Numbered from the stretch's first letter, positions 8,983 through 18,571 are shown. The stretch is 64,000 bases of DNA from Desulfosporosinus shakirovi (GCF_020595055.1 NZ_JAJDOO010000002.1:1-64000); one strand, 5' to 3'. Numbers and translations are program-made. The notes: generated by a model not told the origin, from the letters alone.

Positions 8983-9303
8983 ATGATTCTAACAACCACA
9001 CCGTCAATTGAAGGCCATAAAATTACAGCCTATTTCGGCGTAATTACTGGGGAAGCTATTATGGGTGCTAATATCATGCGCGATATTTTTGCCAGTATTA
9101 CAGATGTCATCGGAGGGCGTTCCGGGGCTTATGAAGAAAAACTGCAAGAAGCGAGACATATTGCTCTTAAGGAGTTAGAGGAACGTGCTGTAAGGTTAGG
9201 TGCCAACGCAGTTGTCGGTATAGACTTAGATTATGAAGTGATTGGTCAAAGCGGCAGTATGCTAATGGTTAGTGCCTCAGGGACAGCAGTAAACATAGAC
9301 TAG
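8983..9303 (+). CDS. YbjQ/UPF0145 family protein
   Basis: 106-residue YbjQ-family protein, proposed to be a heavy-metal-binding domain that oligomerises. Typical stretches are [49 protein letters not shown] and the C-terminal [18 protein letters not shown] precedes the ATG by eight bases. It is monocistronic behind a promoter overlapped by an inverted repeat. The cellular role is unknown. Confidence 0.88.
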   Translation: MILTTTPSIEGHKITAYFGVITGEAIMGANIMRDIFASITDVIGGRSGAYEEKLQEARHIALKELEERAVRLGANAVVGIDLDYEVIGQSGSMLMVSASGTAVNID

Positions 9304-9334
9304 TGATGTAAATTGGATATTTCAAAAATCATCA

Positions 9335-9373
9335 ATACCGGTTAAGGCATGTATTTCACATCTTAACCGGTAT
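9335..9373. other. Inverted repeat between ybjQ-like gene and phosphoesterase
   Basis: Perfect 12-bp arms ATACCGGTTAAG (9335-9346) and its complement (9362-9373) with a 15-base loop. There is no T-run, so it is a weak terminator candidate at best; an operator is also possible. Confidence 0.45.
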
Positions 9374-9427
9374 GTTACGTTATAGCAGACTTTATTATAG
9401 TCACTTTCGTCAAAGGATGGATACAGT

Positions 9428-10369
9428 ATGAAAAAAATATTGCTTATACTATGTTTTATCATCATATCTGGATTAACGCTATTTAATAATAAACAATTCA
9501 TACCGCTAGACAAAGTTGCTAATTCACAGCAATACGAAGATGATCTGACGTTTGCTGTTTTAGGAGATGTTCATGGCAATAATGACAGCCTTCATAGAGC
9601 GATTAGAGATCTATACAGTATAAATCCTGGGTTGGACGTCCTCATACTTAATGGAGACACGGTAGATCAAGGGATTAAAAAGCAATATGATGGGATAAAG
9701 CGAACTTTGTTTAGAACTAATTCTATCTTGCCTAAAACTATTATTAAAAATATCGGAAACCATGAATTTTTTAACTATGACATAGAAGTAAACAGTCCAC
9801 AAGATGTAAAGATCTTTATAGATCGATACCTCGAATTCTCTGGTGAAGAAAAAGTATATCATGACACTTGGGTTGAAGGTTATCATTTTATATCCTTGGG
9901 GTCAGAGGACGGCAATTCTGAAACTCTCGACTCTATAAGAGCTTACATTTCTAATGAACAACGAAAGTGGCTAACGGATAAACTGGCAGAAAACTATGAA
10001 AAGGGCAGGCCAATGTTTGTCTTTCTTCATCAACCACTAAACAGTAATCCTAACAGCGGATGGGTTGGATCTGATCAAAGTGAGGAACTTAAGAAAATAT
10101 TATCCCTGTATCCTGAGGTCATACTATTTTCATCACATACCCATGCTGATTTAACAGAGAAGGGTATTGTACTTAATCAACCATTTACTAAAGTACATAC
10201 AGGTGCAGTACACTATACCATTGTAAGAAACGTTCAAGACCAAACCAGAACGAGAGAACCCTTTATTAAAGGCCTATATGTTGTTGTCAATGGTAATCGT
10301 GTTGTTATCAAGGGAAGAGATCTGAAAGAGGGTTCTTGGATCTTTACTCAAGAACTCAATAGTCATTAA
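9428..10369 (+). CDS. Exported calcineurin-like metallophosphoesterase
   Basis: 313 residues. The first 20 form a signal peptide or anchor (KKILLILCFIIISGLTLF), so the enzyme faces outside. All family metal motifs are present: GDVHG, NGDTVDQG, GNHE, a His in FLHQP, and HTHAD. It should hydrolyse a phosphomonoester or diester, substrate unknown. It stands alone, more AT-rich than its neighbours. Confidence 0.85.
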   Translation: MKKILLILCFIIISGLTLFNNKQFIPLDKVANSQQYEDDLTFAVLGDVHGNNDSLHRAIRDLYSINPGLDVLILNGDTVDQGIKKQYDGIKRTLFRTNSILPKTIIKNIGNHEFFNYDIEVNSPQDVKIFIDRYLEFSGEEKVYHDTWVEGYHFISLGSEDGNSETLDSIRAYISNEQRKWLTDKLAENYEKGRPMFVFLHQPLNSNPNSGWVGSDQSEELKKILSLYPEVILFSSHTHADLTEKGIVLNQPFTKVHTGAVHYTIVRNVQDQTRTREPFIKGLYVVVNGNRVVIKGRDLKEGSWIFTQELNSH

Positions 10370-10477
10370 TGTGCATAATTGATTTGCCAAATTAATGGTA
10401 TCAACCAGAATGCATTAATCCAGTTAACCGGTGGAATCATAAAGGAGCAGGAAAGGTGAAAGGGGATTGAGGACTTT

Positions 10478-11356
10478 ATGCCTGAAGCTCCTGAAATGGA
10501 GATATATAAGAACTACTTGAACCAGTGGGTTAAAGATAAGAAAATCAATCAAGCTAATGTTTATCGAGCTAAAAGCGTTAACCTGGAAAGTAAGGAATTT
10601 TGCACGACAGTTATAGGTAAACAAATTAAGGGTATTTTACGTCAAGGTAAATATCTTATATTTCAGCTTGATGATGGTCATTTTCTTCTCACTCACATGA
10701 TGCTGGATGGAAGACTCTTTCTCATGACAATTGACGCTGAAAATCCGCAAGAAACTGAGGTGATATTGCAAAGCAATGCCGAGGATTTAAAACAAAGATT
10801 CCAGGATCTGCCGGGAAAAGCAAGTGTGGTATTGGGATTATCAGATGGGTTGGTGCTCTTTTTCTGTAATCTTACGTTGGGCTATTTACACTACCTTGGA
10901 CAGGATCAACTTCAGACGAAATTACGGGAATTAGGTAAGGACCCGCTAGATCCAAACTTCAGTGCCCAAAATTTCGCTCAATTACTAGAGGGGAAAAGAG
11001 GGATGATCAAGCCGTGGTTAATGAATCCTAAAAATATATCCGGAGTAGGCAATGCCTATTCAAATGAGGCATTGTTTAGCGCGGGCATATTGCCCACGCG
11101 GTTAATTTCAGCAATAAGTCTGGCTGAAAAAGTAAAGCTATTTGATTCGTTAGTTAACAGTATCAGAGAGTCTATCCGCCTTGGCGGGGACATGGAGGAA
11201 CCATTTGCTTCTTGGGACAATTTAACCGGAGGTTATAATGCATATTTCAAAGCTTATGATCGGGCTGGAAAACCATGTTTAGTATGTGGAGAAACTATCC
11301 AAAAATCTGAAGTGGGGGGAAGAAATGCATTTTTTTGTCCTCACTGTCAAAGGTAG
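10478..11356 (+). CDS. Fpg/Nei-family DNA glycosylase
   Basis: 292-residue base-excision repair glycosylase/AP lyase. The mature N-terminus PEAPEME has the catalytic Pro and Glu of the family; GVGNAYSNEALF is the helix-two-turn-helix region; the C-terminus is a four-Cys zinc finger (CLVCG...CPHC). It removes oxidised bases. Whether it prefers 8-oxoguanine (MutM) or oxidised pyrimidines (Nei) is not decided here. A terminator follows within 15 bases. Confidence 0.9.
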   Translation: MPEAPEMEIYKNYLNQWVKDKKINQANVYRAKSVNLESKEFCTTVIGKQIKGILRQGKYLIFQLDDGHFLLTHMMLDGRLFLMTIDAENPQETEVILQSNAEDLKQRFQDLPGKASVVLGLSDGLVLFFCNLTLGYLHYLGQDQLQTKLRELGKDPLDPNFSAQNFAQLLEGKRGMIKPWLMNPKNISGVGNAYSNEALFSAGILPTRLISAISLAEKVKLFDSLVNSIRESIRLGGDMEEPFASWDNLTGGYNAYFKAYDRAGKPCLVCGETIQKSEVGGRNAFFCPHCQR

Positions 11357-11370
11357 GATTTCTTAAGTAA

Positions 11371-11396
11371 CACCCACTTACAAGAAGTGGGTGTAT
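11371..11396 (+). terminator. Terminator after the glycosylase gene
   Basis: Perfect 9-bp stem CACCCACTT/AAGTGGGTG (11371-11379, 11385-11393) with a five-base loop, then TATTTGTT. The stem resembles part of the dispersed repeat ending near 25436. Confidence 0.65.
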
Positions 11397-11426
11397 TTGT
11401 TGAATTGATAACACTGTCTGCAGTAG

Positions 11427-11567
11427 CAACAATTTATTATTCAAGGGGATGTTATACACTGCAAAGGAACAGAAGTGTTCAGCCTGACAAACACGGGAGA
11501 CAAAGATATGTCGTGTTTTGTCATATTGGCCCCGAATCCATCAGCCGCCTATTCAATAGAAGTTTGA
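11427..11567 (+). pseudogene. Remnant of a cupin-domain gene
   Basis: A 46-codon frame without a start, directly after an in-frame TAG, reads QGDVIHCKGTEVFSLTNTG then FVILAPNPSAAYS, ending in TGA at 11565-11567. This matches the C-terminal strands of small cupins (GD-x-HxP-GxxH region, then TNTGD and a hydrophobic strand). The longer frame over 11387-11662 is a shadow. No upstream half is seen. Confidence 0.5.
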
Positions 11568-11617
11568 GTATCCGACAACAAACGAGACAGAAACCTTTAG
11601 GGTATCTGTCTCGTTTG
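11485..11617. repeat. Two inverted repeats in the intergenic region
   Basis: The first pair is TGACAAACACG (11485-11495) with its bulged complement at 11512-11523. The second is a perfect 13-bp pair CAAACGAGACAGA (11579-11591, 11605-11617). The first lies inside the cupin remnant. The second has no T-run and could terminate either strand weakly. Confidence 0.5.
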
Positions 11618-11710
11618 AATGTCATAACCTCCAGGATAATTCGACAGCCATTGATGGCTTAGTGCCACAACTTGCCATCCATTTTCCGCCCCTCTTTTTC
11701 GACATCGAGA

Positions 11711-12016
11711 TTAGACTTCTTTTTTATCCGCACCATCAGTTGATTTCAAGGTTGAATTCTCTTGCAGGACAGGAAGGTCGTTATTCAGACTTTGATCCTT
11801 CGGGTGGTGTTTAGGCTTAAGCCTTAGTCTCAGTTCGCGCCAGATAGCTAAGAGGAGCATTATTAAAGCTCCCGCAAATGCCGAACCCAAGATTACCAGG
11901 ACTAAAGGAACATCTTTAGTAACCCATAATAGCTGAATCGTTACTAAGCTTGCATTTTGGACAGCAAAGACAGCAATAAGTAATGAACAAATTAGGGATA
12001 AGATGAGTACAAACAA
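11711..12016 (-). CDS. LapA-domain (DUF1049) membrane protein
   Basis: 101 residues: two transmembrane helices (about 1-21 and 38-60) around VQNASLVTIQLLW, the typical LapA/DUF1049 signature, then a charged cytoplasmic tail. The TTG start at 12016 is supported by AGGAGG eight bases upstream. The family is linked to envelope and lipopolysaccharide assembly in Gram-negatives; its role here is unknown. Confidence 0.8.
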   Translation of the reverse strand: MFVLILSLICSLLIAVFAVQNASLVTIQLLWVTKDVPLVLVILGSAFAGALIMLLLAIWRELRLRLKPKHHPKDQSLNNDLPVLQENSTLKSTDGADKKEV

Positions 12017-12131
12017 TCCGTTAACCTCCTCGCTTATTATGATTTATTCGACTGCTATCTTCCGGATTCCTGCAGATATTTTACAGAATTCAACTTTATC
12101 CACTCTACCTTTCATCCTTGCTTCTGAAGTG

Positions 12132-12160
12132 TTACTTTTAGGATAGCTTCGTGCTATACT
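12132..12160 (+). promoter_or_regulatory. Probable promoter of the GerMN lipoprotein gene
   Basis: TTACTT (12132-12137), 17 bases, TATACT (12155-12160), then AAGGAGG and the ATG at 12188. Confidence 0.5.
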
Positions 12161-12187
12161 TACATCAAATAACCAAGGAGGCAAACA

Positions 12188-13249
12188 ATGAAAAAGATAA
12201 TTTTCGTCATGAGCTTATTATTTACGCTTGTTCTTTTAAACGGTTGCGCAAATAAGAACGATACTAAGCCAATTACTGAGGATGTTAAACCGCAAGAGAA
12301 TAGTCAACCACTTACTGTCCGGGATTATTATCCCATTCAAGAAAATACGAATTATGTTTATGAGGGCAAAGGAATTGAATATGCCTCTTACAATGTTATG
12401 GTTGATTATATCGATGGAAGCCGTGTCCAGATAAGGTTAAACAATGGTGGAACAGAGACGGTTAAAGTACTTGAGATAAATGATGACAAAGTGACGGTTT
12501 TGTTTGCGAGAGGGGAAAGTTATCACCGAGATAATCTAATCAAAAGTCCCGGCAATACTGAAGACGTTCTGTTGCAAGAGCCATTAGTTGTGGGAAGTTC
12601 TTGGATTTTGGCGGATGGCAGAAAACGGTCAATAACAAGTTTAGAGGCAGAGATAACCACCCCTTTGGGTACGTATAAAACCTTGGAGGTTACGACTGAA
12701 GGCAAGGATGATAAAACTCAAGACTATTATGCCCCAAATATTGGTCTCGTAAAATCTTTATTTACATCATCTGATGGATTCGAAGTTTCTTCTTCATTAA
12801 GCAAAGTGGAAAGTAATGTTCCACTGACTCAAAACGTTAAATTCTTTTATCCAAATGTAAAGGAAGATAAGATCTGTTTTGTAAATAAGAAACTTATGTT
12901 TAAGACGAATGATCTAACAAAAAGTGTTTTGGAAAAGGCGTTCAAAGATTTACCCAATGGGGAGATATCAAAGGTTTTAGGCCCCAATGCTAAGATCAAA
13001 AGTTTATACTTAAATAAGGACAACGTTGCCTATATTGATTTCACTAAGGAATTTACAAGTGAAATGAACGCCGGTTCCAGTTATGAAAGCATGATTTTAC
13101 AAAGTGTCACAAATACAATCGGAAACTATTACGGGGTTGATAAGGTATATTTAACCGTCGAAGGCACTCCATATGCATCCGGACATTATATCATGGACGA
13201 AGGTGAGTTCTTTTCGGTAGATTTAAATAATACTGTAGAACTCCATTGA
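12188..13249 (+). CDS. GerMN-domain lipoprotein
   Basis: 353 residues with a lipoprotein signal (lipobox LLNGC, Cys at about 20). The middle part is a beta-rich region of about 180 residues; residues about 215-345 match the GerMN domain (VKFFYPN..., VAYIDFTKEF, GVDKVYLTVEG). GerMN proteins act in sporulation and spore germination in Firmicutes. Strong RBS AAGGAGG. It is 34 bases upstream of the SbcD-like gene and may share its transcript. Confidence 0.8.
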   Translation: MKKIIFVMSLLFTLVLLNGCANKNDTKPITEDVKPQENSQPLTVRDYYPIQENTNYVYEGKGIEYASYNVMVDYIDGSRVQIRLNNGGTETVKVLEINDDKVTVLFARGESYHRDNLIKSPGNTEDVLLQEPLVVGSSWILADGRKRSITSLEAEITTPLGTYKTLEVTTEGKDDKTQDYYAPNIGLVKSLFTSSDGFEVSSSLSKVESNVPLTQNVKFFYPNVKEDKICFVNKKLMFKTNDLTKSVLEKAFKDLPNGEISKVLGPNAKIKSLYLNKDNVAYIDFTKEFTSEMNAGSSYESMILQSVTNTIGNYYGVDKVYLTVEGTPYASGHYIMDEGEFFSVDLNNTVELH

Positions 13250-13283
13250 ACGATTCCTTTTAATGGGGTGAGGTGAAGAAGTT

Positions 13284-14444
13284 ATGACTTCATGTCTGCG
13301 TTTCATACAGTGTGCGGGTTTTCGTTTTGACAGTCCTTTCTGGGATGGGCCTGAGAGTTGGACGACATTTCGAAATCTAGATTTATGGCAGTCGTTTCAA
13401 GCTGTTCTTGCACTTTGTCAATCAGAAAAAATAGAATTTCTCTTTCTGACCGGCGATTTATTTGAACAGGAATATGTTCGCAAGGAAACTGTCGAGCGGG
13501 TAGCCAAATCGCTGGCTAAATTAGAGGGGACGAGAGTTTTCATAACCCCAGGCAGAAGGGACCCGCTGATTATCTCGTCTGCCTATCGACTAACGGTCTG
13601 GCCCAGCAATGTTCATATATTTTCAAGCAGAGTTACAAGTGTCAGAATTCCCTCTCATAATGTCACTATTCACGGAGCGGGATGGACGGCTTATCATCAG
13701 GAAAGCCCTTTCCTTGATTGTTTTCAACCGCTTAATGACGGTACGCTTCAGCTTATGCTTCTTTACGCAGTGGTAGATTCCAATCGGAAGACTGAAGGCT
13801 TTATTCCGATTGGACAAGAACAGGTTGCTTCCAGTGGTTTGAATTACTTAGGGTTAGGATCTAGTGAAGTTTGGAGTGGAGTACAACAAGCTGGAAAAAC
13901 AAACTGGGCAGATTGTGGATCGCTTGAAGCCAGAAGTTTTCAAGATCATGGTCCTCATGGCGTGCTTCTTGGGGAAATTCAGAAAGAATCTTCTTGTTTT
14001 GAATTTCGAGAACTGGGCCAACGTTGCTATATTGAAAAGAATCTAACAATCCGGTGCCAATCTTCTATTGAAGGAATTGCGGAGAAAATAATAGCTGAGA
14101 CTAAGGTTGAAGAACGGCAGAAGAATCTGTATAGGATCAAGTTATCAGGAAACTTATTAGACGTTGAAGAGTTGGTTCAGCCTTTGCAAAATCTTCTTAT
14201 GACTCAGTTTCGCTTTGTTACCGTTCTCCCTTTAGAAGAGAGAACTCAGTCTCAATTAGAATTTCCGGTGCTTTCTGGAGAGAAGAGTATGGAGGGCTTT
14301 CCGACTCTTGCGAAAGTATTCGCTAATAAGCTACAAGCACGCTTGATTAGTGCCGATGAATCGAAAAGCAGTGATTATTGGGAGATAGTACAAAGAATCG
14401 GATTAACAGCGCTAGGGCAGGGACGGACAATTGATGAGGATTGA
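13284..14444 (+). CDS. SbcD/YhaO-like protein with degenerate metal site
   Basis: 386 residues with the fold order of an SbcD/YhaO DNA-repair phosphoesterase, but nearly every metal ligand is replaced. The usual DxH motif reads AGFRFDSPF (residues 11-19), GDLF at 57-60 is kept, GNHDP is GRRDP (90-94), the later His motif reads LLYAVVDS (159-166), and GHxH is GLGSSE (190-195). The conserved frame around them (CGSLEARSFQD, GPHGVLLGEI) remains. It is therefore probably not a nuclease. The gene is intact and overlaps the SMC-like partner gene by 11 bases. Confidence 0.75.
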   Translation: MTSCLRFIQCAGFRFDSPFWDGPESWTTFRNLDLWQSFQAVLALCQSEKIEFLFLTGDLFEQEYVRKETVERVAKSLAKLEGTRVFITPGRRDPLIISSAYRLTVWPSNVHIFSSRVTSVRIPSHNVTIHGAGWTAYHQESPFLDCFQPLNDGTLQLMLLYAVVDSNRKTEGFIPIGQEQVASSGLNYLGLGSSEVWSGVQQAGKTNWADCGSLEARSFQDHGPHGVLLGEIQKESSCFEFRELGQRCYIEKNLTIRCQSSIEGIAEKIIAETKVEERQKNLYRIKLSGNLLDVEELVQPLQNLLMTQFRFVTVLPLEERTQSQLEFPVLSGEKSMEGFPTLAKVFANKLQARLISADESKSSDYWEIVQRIGLTALGQGRTIDED

Positions 14445-16860
14445 ACGAATTGGGATTAAAAATTATGCCAGTCTGCGGGATGGTGATTGGATATTTCCGC
14501 TAGGTCCGGTAGTCATTATATTTGAAGATCTAAGTTGTCAGAAGTTATTTCGTGATCTTCTGCTGACCTTATTTTGTGATCAGAAGGAATCAGAATTATT
14601 AGGTCAAGGACCTGACTCATTGATGGAAGTGTGGATGTCTGGAGAAGGTGCTCGCTATCATATTCGGGTTGAATATCTCCAACAAGAAAATGAATTGAAG
14701 AGATATTCGAAAATATTAGATGAAACTGGACAGACTGTTTGCCTACCGGAAAATATGACCCTTGGAGAATATTTATTTAATGCTCAATTACAGGCTTTTT
14801 TGCAAGGAGGAATTGTGGAATGGCCGGAAAGAGACCACCAGGATGAACTTATCTCACGCATTAGCAACTTGAGCCAAGGTGGAGACGAGAGTCTTTCGTT
14901 GAGGAAAATGCGGGCTTCTCTTGCCGGAGCTCAAAAGAGAGTGAAAGACCAAAGAGAAAGTATGGAACTTATAAAGGCTGAATATGATGACCTCAGGCTT
15001 GAATGGGAGACCATACATCGCCAACAAGAGGATGAACGGTTACTCCAAATAGAAATTAAAAATCTTCAAGAAAAAGAAGCAATTTTAATCGAGAGTATCG
15101 CCGCGACTACAAATATTCAAATTCGTATAGAGTTGCTTAAGCAAAATCCTGATTATCGTGAATTACGTCAACTACAAGATGAGATAAAGCAGTTAGAAGA
15201 TCGTCGGCAATGCTTAGAGGCTGAATTGAAGGCTATTTCTTGTGAGTCATCAACGGATCAGATAATCGAAACCTTTCGTGAAGAATGCATGGAGTGGGCT
15301 TGTATTCAGAAAGAGGCGGAAAGCTTAGCTGATGAGGTACAGTTGCGCTCAAAACTAATTGATGAGACCCAAAAGCTTCTTCTTACATCCGGCTATCAGA
15401 GATTTAAGGAAGACCAGGATCTGCAACTAAAGCTGATTAAAGAGGAACGGAATGTTGCACAAGATAAGCTGAATAAGCTTATTCTCATAAAGCAAGAGCT
15501 TGAACAACTTAAAATATCAGCCTCGCAGGAAAATAGTCTATTGACTGATTTGGCGATAATGTCCGGCGTTACCGAGGGGGATATTAACAGAATCGCGAAA
15601 AAAGAAAAGAAATTAGAATTGTGGCGGAAATCTAAAGTTTTTTGCACTTTAGATCGGCTTTTGTGGAAGCGTTTAGGGATGAAAAGGTATGATGAAATCT
15701 TATCATCTCATCTTCTCGATTATTACCAAAGGTATCTTGTATCAGACTATCAGGAATTCACTTATAAACTTAAAGAATTTCATAATCAACAAAAACGGTT
15801 TCAAATAGTCCAAAGACAGATGGAAAAATTGCAAGAAAAAGTTGATCAAGAAAGTAAATTAGGCAAAATTGTAAGTTCCCGCGATGAGATCTTAAAACAA
15901 GCGTTTACCGCGGTTAATGTTGCTGATTTTTCAGAATGGCTGCTAGGTTGGGCAGACTATCAGCAGAAGAAAAAGCAACTGTCGTTGGAACTTAACCAGA
16001 TGAATATAACATTAGATAAGAAGTTAAATCAAGAAAAAAATTTAGAGGAATACTCGGAACGTATGATCGAAAATTTAAAGAATTGGGGAATTCCGGCGAC
16101 TGATCGAAAGGAAGTACTTGAAGCAGTATTCAAAGTGGCTAGACAGCTTCAAGAGAGAGATGAAGTTAAGAGAGAAATTGCTTTTTTATCGGAGGGTTTT
16201 GAAAGAAGACTAGGGGATCGAGATTTGGAGAAAATTTCAGTTATCTTGGAACCTTTAGCGGAATTGGAACGTGAAAATCTTCTTTCTAATGAAGAAAGGC
16301 AGATGGAACTGACTTCTTGGGATAAAAGGCGAGTGGAAATGCGCCAAGAAATAGAAGATCTCAAGCAACGACTTCAGGGCATGCGCCGGAAAATCACTTC
16401 TTTGTCTGTTCTTGAGAAGAACATAGAACTCAGGAAAAGTCAGTGGACAGGGTATGAAGACTTACGCCATGCTTTAGACGATGCCCAGACTTTGCTGGAA
16501 TCATCTTGGCAAGAATGGCAAACTAAATACGAAAAGATCCTGAGTGAAGAAAAGCAGTGGATTTTCGAGCATAGTTTCTCTTCAGTCCCCTTTAAAATCG
16601 AAGGGGAGAGTGCAGCGAAAAGGAACTATTTTTCTTACCGTATGGCGGTTGCACAATTAGCGCTTACTCCTAATACCGAAGTACCCTTATTATTCTCGTT
16701 TGAAAAAATAACGAATGAGGATCAAAATTTTTGGGAAGATGTAATACGCTATCTTTATAATCTGTCATTTTCCAGACAAGTGGTTATTAGTACCACGGAT
16801 CCTGATCAGATTGAAAAACTTTCAAGTAAAGGTTGGCATTCTCTGTGCTTTGGAGCTTGA
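14434..16860 (+). CDS. SbcC/YhaN-like coiled-coil protein lacking Walker motifs
   Basis: 808 residues. The N-terminus (MRIERIGIKNYASLRDGDW) is that of SbcC/YhaN/RecF-type ATPases, but where GPNExGKST is expected the sequence is GPVVIIFEDLSCQKLF (about 24-39). Long charged coiled coils run from about 150 to 690. The C-terminal ATPase half is also altered: the signature region reads NYFSYRMAVAQL and the Walker B region VPLLFSFEKI without the acidic pair. A structural, non-ATPase role is inferred. The ATG at 14434 is preferred over TTG 14431. It lies in one operon with the degenerate SbcD-like gene. Confidence 0.75.
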   Translation: MRIERIGIKNYASLRDGDWIFPLGPVVIIFEDLSCQKLFRDLLLTLFCDQKESELLGQGPDSLMEVWMSGEGARYHIRVEYLQQENELKRYSKILDETGQTVCLPENMTLGEYLFNAQLQAFLQGGIVEWPERDHQDELISRISNLSQGGDESLSLRKMRASLAGAQKRVKDQRESMELIKAEYDDLRLEWETIHRQQEDERLLQIEIKNLQEKEAILIESIAATTNIQIRIELLKQNPDYRELRQLQDEIKQLEDRRQCLEAELKAISCESSTDQIIETFREECMEWACIQKEAESLADEVQLRSKLIDETQKLLLTSGYQRFKEDQDLQLKLIKEERNVAQDKLNKLILIKQELEQLKISASQENSLLTDLAIMSGVTEGDINRIAKKEKKLELWRKSKVFCTLDRLLWKRLGMKRYDEILSSHLLDYYQRYLVSDYQEFTYKLKEFHNQQKRFQIVQRQMEKLQEKVDQESKLGKIVSSRDEILKQAFTAVNVADFSEWLLGWADYQQKKKQLSLELNQMNITLDKKLNQEKNLEEYSERMIENLKNWGIPATDRKEVLEAVFKVARQLQERDEVKREIAFLSEGFERRLGDRDLEKISVILEPLAELERENLLSNEERQMELTSWDKRRVEMRQEIEDLKQRLQGMRRKITSLSVLEKNIELRKSQWTGYEDLRHALDDAQTLLESSWQEWQTKYEKILSEEKQWIFEHSFSSVPFKIEGESAAKRNYFSYRMAVAQLALTPNTEVPLLFSFEKITNEDQNFWEDVIRYLYNLSFSRQVVISTTDPDQIEKLSSKGWHSLCFGA

Positions 16861-16919
16861 ACCAATGTGTATAGCAGCAAAACACAGAATGTTAGAGATA
16901 ACAAAGGGGGTGGGTTACA

Positions 16920-16964
16920 ATGAGAACGCTTCCCTTTTTTTATGTGGAAGAAGGAAATTCATAG
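16920..16964 (+). CDS. Possible 14-residue leader peptide
   Basis: AAAGGGGGTG precedes an ATG at good spacing in an otherwise noncoding gap; the frame encodes MRTLPFFYVEEGNS. The strong ribosome site is the only support. Confidence 0.2.
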   Translation: MRTLPFFYVEEGNS

Positions 16965-17125
16965 CTTGTTGTGGTTCAAACTGAAATAGTATTTAGTATT
17001 CGCCAGATTAAGTTGACAATCAAGGCAGAATAATAGAGAATAAAAAGGGATTAAGTCAATAAGAATGATTGCCAATTGTGACATTCAAATTCGAATTTAA
17101 CCCAAATATAATTTAAGGGGGTTCT

Positions 17126-18553
17126 ATGAAAAAAGTTGGCGATTTACCCGTAAAGCAATACTTAGAAAATCTGAAAGCTAAGATTTTCACAATAAAGAAT
17201 ATACCTTGGAAATCTCCAAGAGTTATAGGCGGATCTCTTGCTCTGTTGCTCCTTATGGGGAGTGGAATAGTTTATCTGAATTCAACCACTTCGGCAGTTT
17301 TTATTGTTTTAAATGGAGAAAAGATTGGACTAGTCGCTAATCAAGATCAAGCTGGAGAAATGATCAATCAGATTCTCACTGAAAAAGGAGAACCATTCGG
17401 CATTGCAGCTAAAACTCATGATAGTATTACTTACACTTCAGTTCGAATAAAGAATGCAGAGTTTAGATCTCTATCTAAGTCAGACTTAGCGGAAGATATT
17501 TCTTATTATGTTGATGGAGTTATGTTAAAGGTCAATCAAGAGCCAATCTTTGTCCTGGCCAATGCTGAAGACGGAGAGAAATTACTTAAAGATTTTCAAG
17601 AGTACTACACAAAGCCGAGTGATAAAAATCAAGTATCATCTGTCTCTTTTGAAGATAAAGTTGAGACACAACAGGTGGAAGCTCCCTTGGAACAAATTAT
17701 CTCCTATGAGCAAGCCTTAGAAAAGCTTAAGCAAGGCAATTTACAAAAGGTGGAATATATTGTTCAGGAAAAGGATTCCTGGTGGCTCATAGCACGGAAA
17801 AACGATATGAAGACAAAAGAAGTTTTAGCCAGTAATCCAGGGACAAATGAAGATACCATTCTTAAACCTGGGGAAAAAATAATGCTGGATAAAATTTCGC
17901 CTTACATAACAGTCGTAAGTGAAGGAATCCGCACGGATACTGAAACGATACCTTTTGATGTAGTCACTAAAACTGACACAAGTTTGCCGAGCGGAGAAAC
18001 GAAAGTTAAGCAAGCCGGAAGTGATGGACAAAAGGAAGTTCAATATGCTTACGTCCAAAAAAATGGTCAGGTGGTTACCCAAACTGTTAAAGATGAAAAA
18101 GTACTAAAAGAGGCTGTTTCCCAAATAATTGAGAAAGGACCGCAACGTGTTACGGTTGCCTCTTCTCGAGGCAGTGGGAGCATTGTTTCCGGGCTGTCAT
18201 GGCCGCTAAGAGGACCGATAACTTCTTACTACGGATACCGTCAATCTGAGTTTCATACAGGAATTGATATTGATGGTGATCAAGGCGATCCATATACAGC
18301 TGCAAGTGCCGGTAAAGTTGTAAGTGCTGGATACAGTGGTAATTATGGTTACACCATTACTATTGATCATGGCAATGGTGTTATGACACGCTATGCCCAT
18401 TCTACTAAACTTTTAGTTTCCTCAGGGCAGAGCGTATCTAAAGGACAGACGATTGGTTTAGTGGGGTCAACTGGGCGCTCAACTGGTTCACATCTCCATT
18501 TTGAAGTAATTGTAAATGGAGACACAGTTAATCCACTTAATTCTTTGCGATAG
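17126..18553 (+). CDS. Membrane-anchored LysM/G5/M23 peptidase
   Basis: 475 residues: a short cytoplasmic N-terminus, one membrane helix (about 34-52), an extracellular region, a LysM domain (YIVQEKDSWWLIARKN, about 212-255), a G5-like domain (about 260-340) and a C-terminal M23 zinc endopeptidase domain (about 350-475). The zinc ligands are visible in HTGIDID and HLHFEV. Such proteins trim or recognise peptidoglycan; this architecture is common in spore-formers. RBS AAGGGGG. A strong terminator follows. Confidence 0.9.
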   Translation: MKKVGDLPVKQYLENLKAKIFTIKNIPWKSPRVIGGSLALLLLMGSGIVYLNSTTSAVFIVLNGEKIGLVANQDQAGEMINQILTEKGEPFGIAAKTHDSITYTSVRIKNAEFRSLSKSDLAEDISYYVDGVMLKVNQEPIFVLANAEDGEKLLKDFQEYYTKPSDKNQVSSVSFEDKVETQQVEAPLEQIISYEQALEKLKQGNLQKVEYIVQEKDSWWLIARKNDMKTKEVLASNPGTNEDTILKPGEKIMLDKISPYITVVSEGIRTDTETIPFDVVTKTDTSLPSGETKVKQAGSDGQKEVQYAYVQKNGQVVTQTVKDEKVLKEAVSQIIEKGPQRVTVASSRGSGSIVSGLSWPLRGPITSYYGYRQSEFHTGIDIDGDQGDPYTAASAGKVVSAGYSGNYGYTITIDHGNGVMTRYAHSTKLLVSSGQSVSKGQTIGLVGSTGRSTGSHLHFEVIVNGDTVNPLNSLR

Positions 18554-18571
18554 CATTTTAACCGGAAATAT

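Noticed and set aside
11387-11662. 91-codon open frame after the glycosylase gene
   Set aside because: It has no ribosome site, runs through a terminator stem, and a different frame of the same DNA reads as a cupin remnant.
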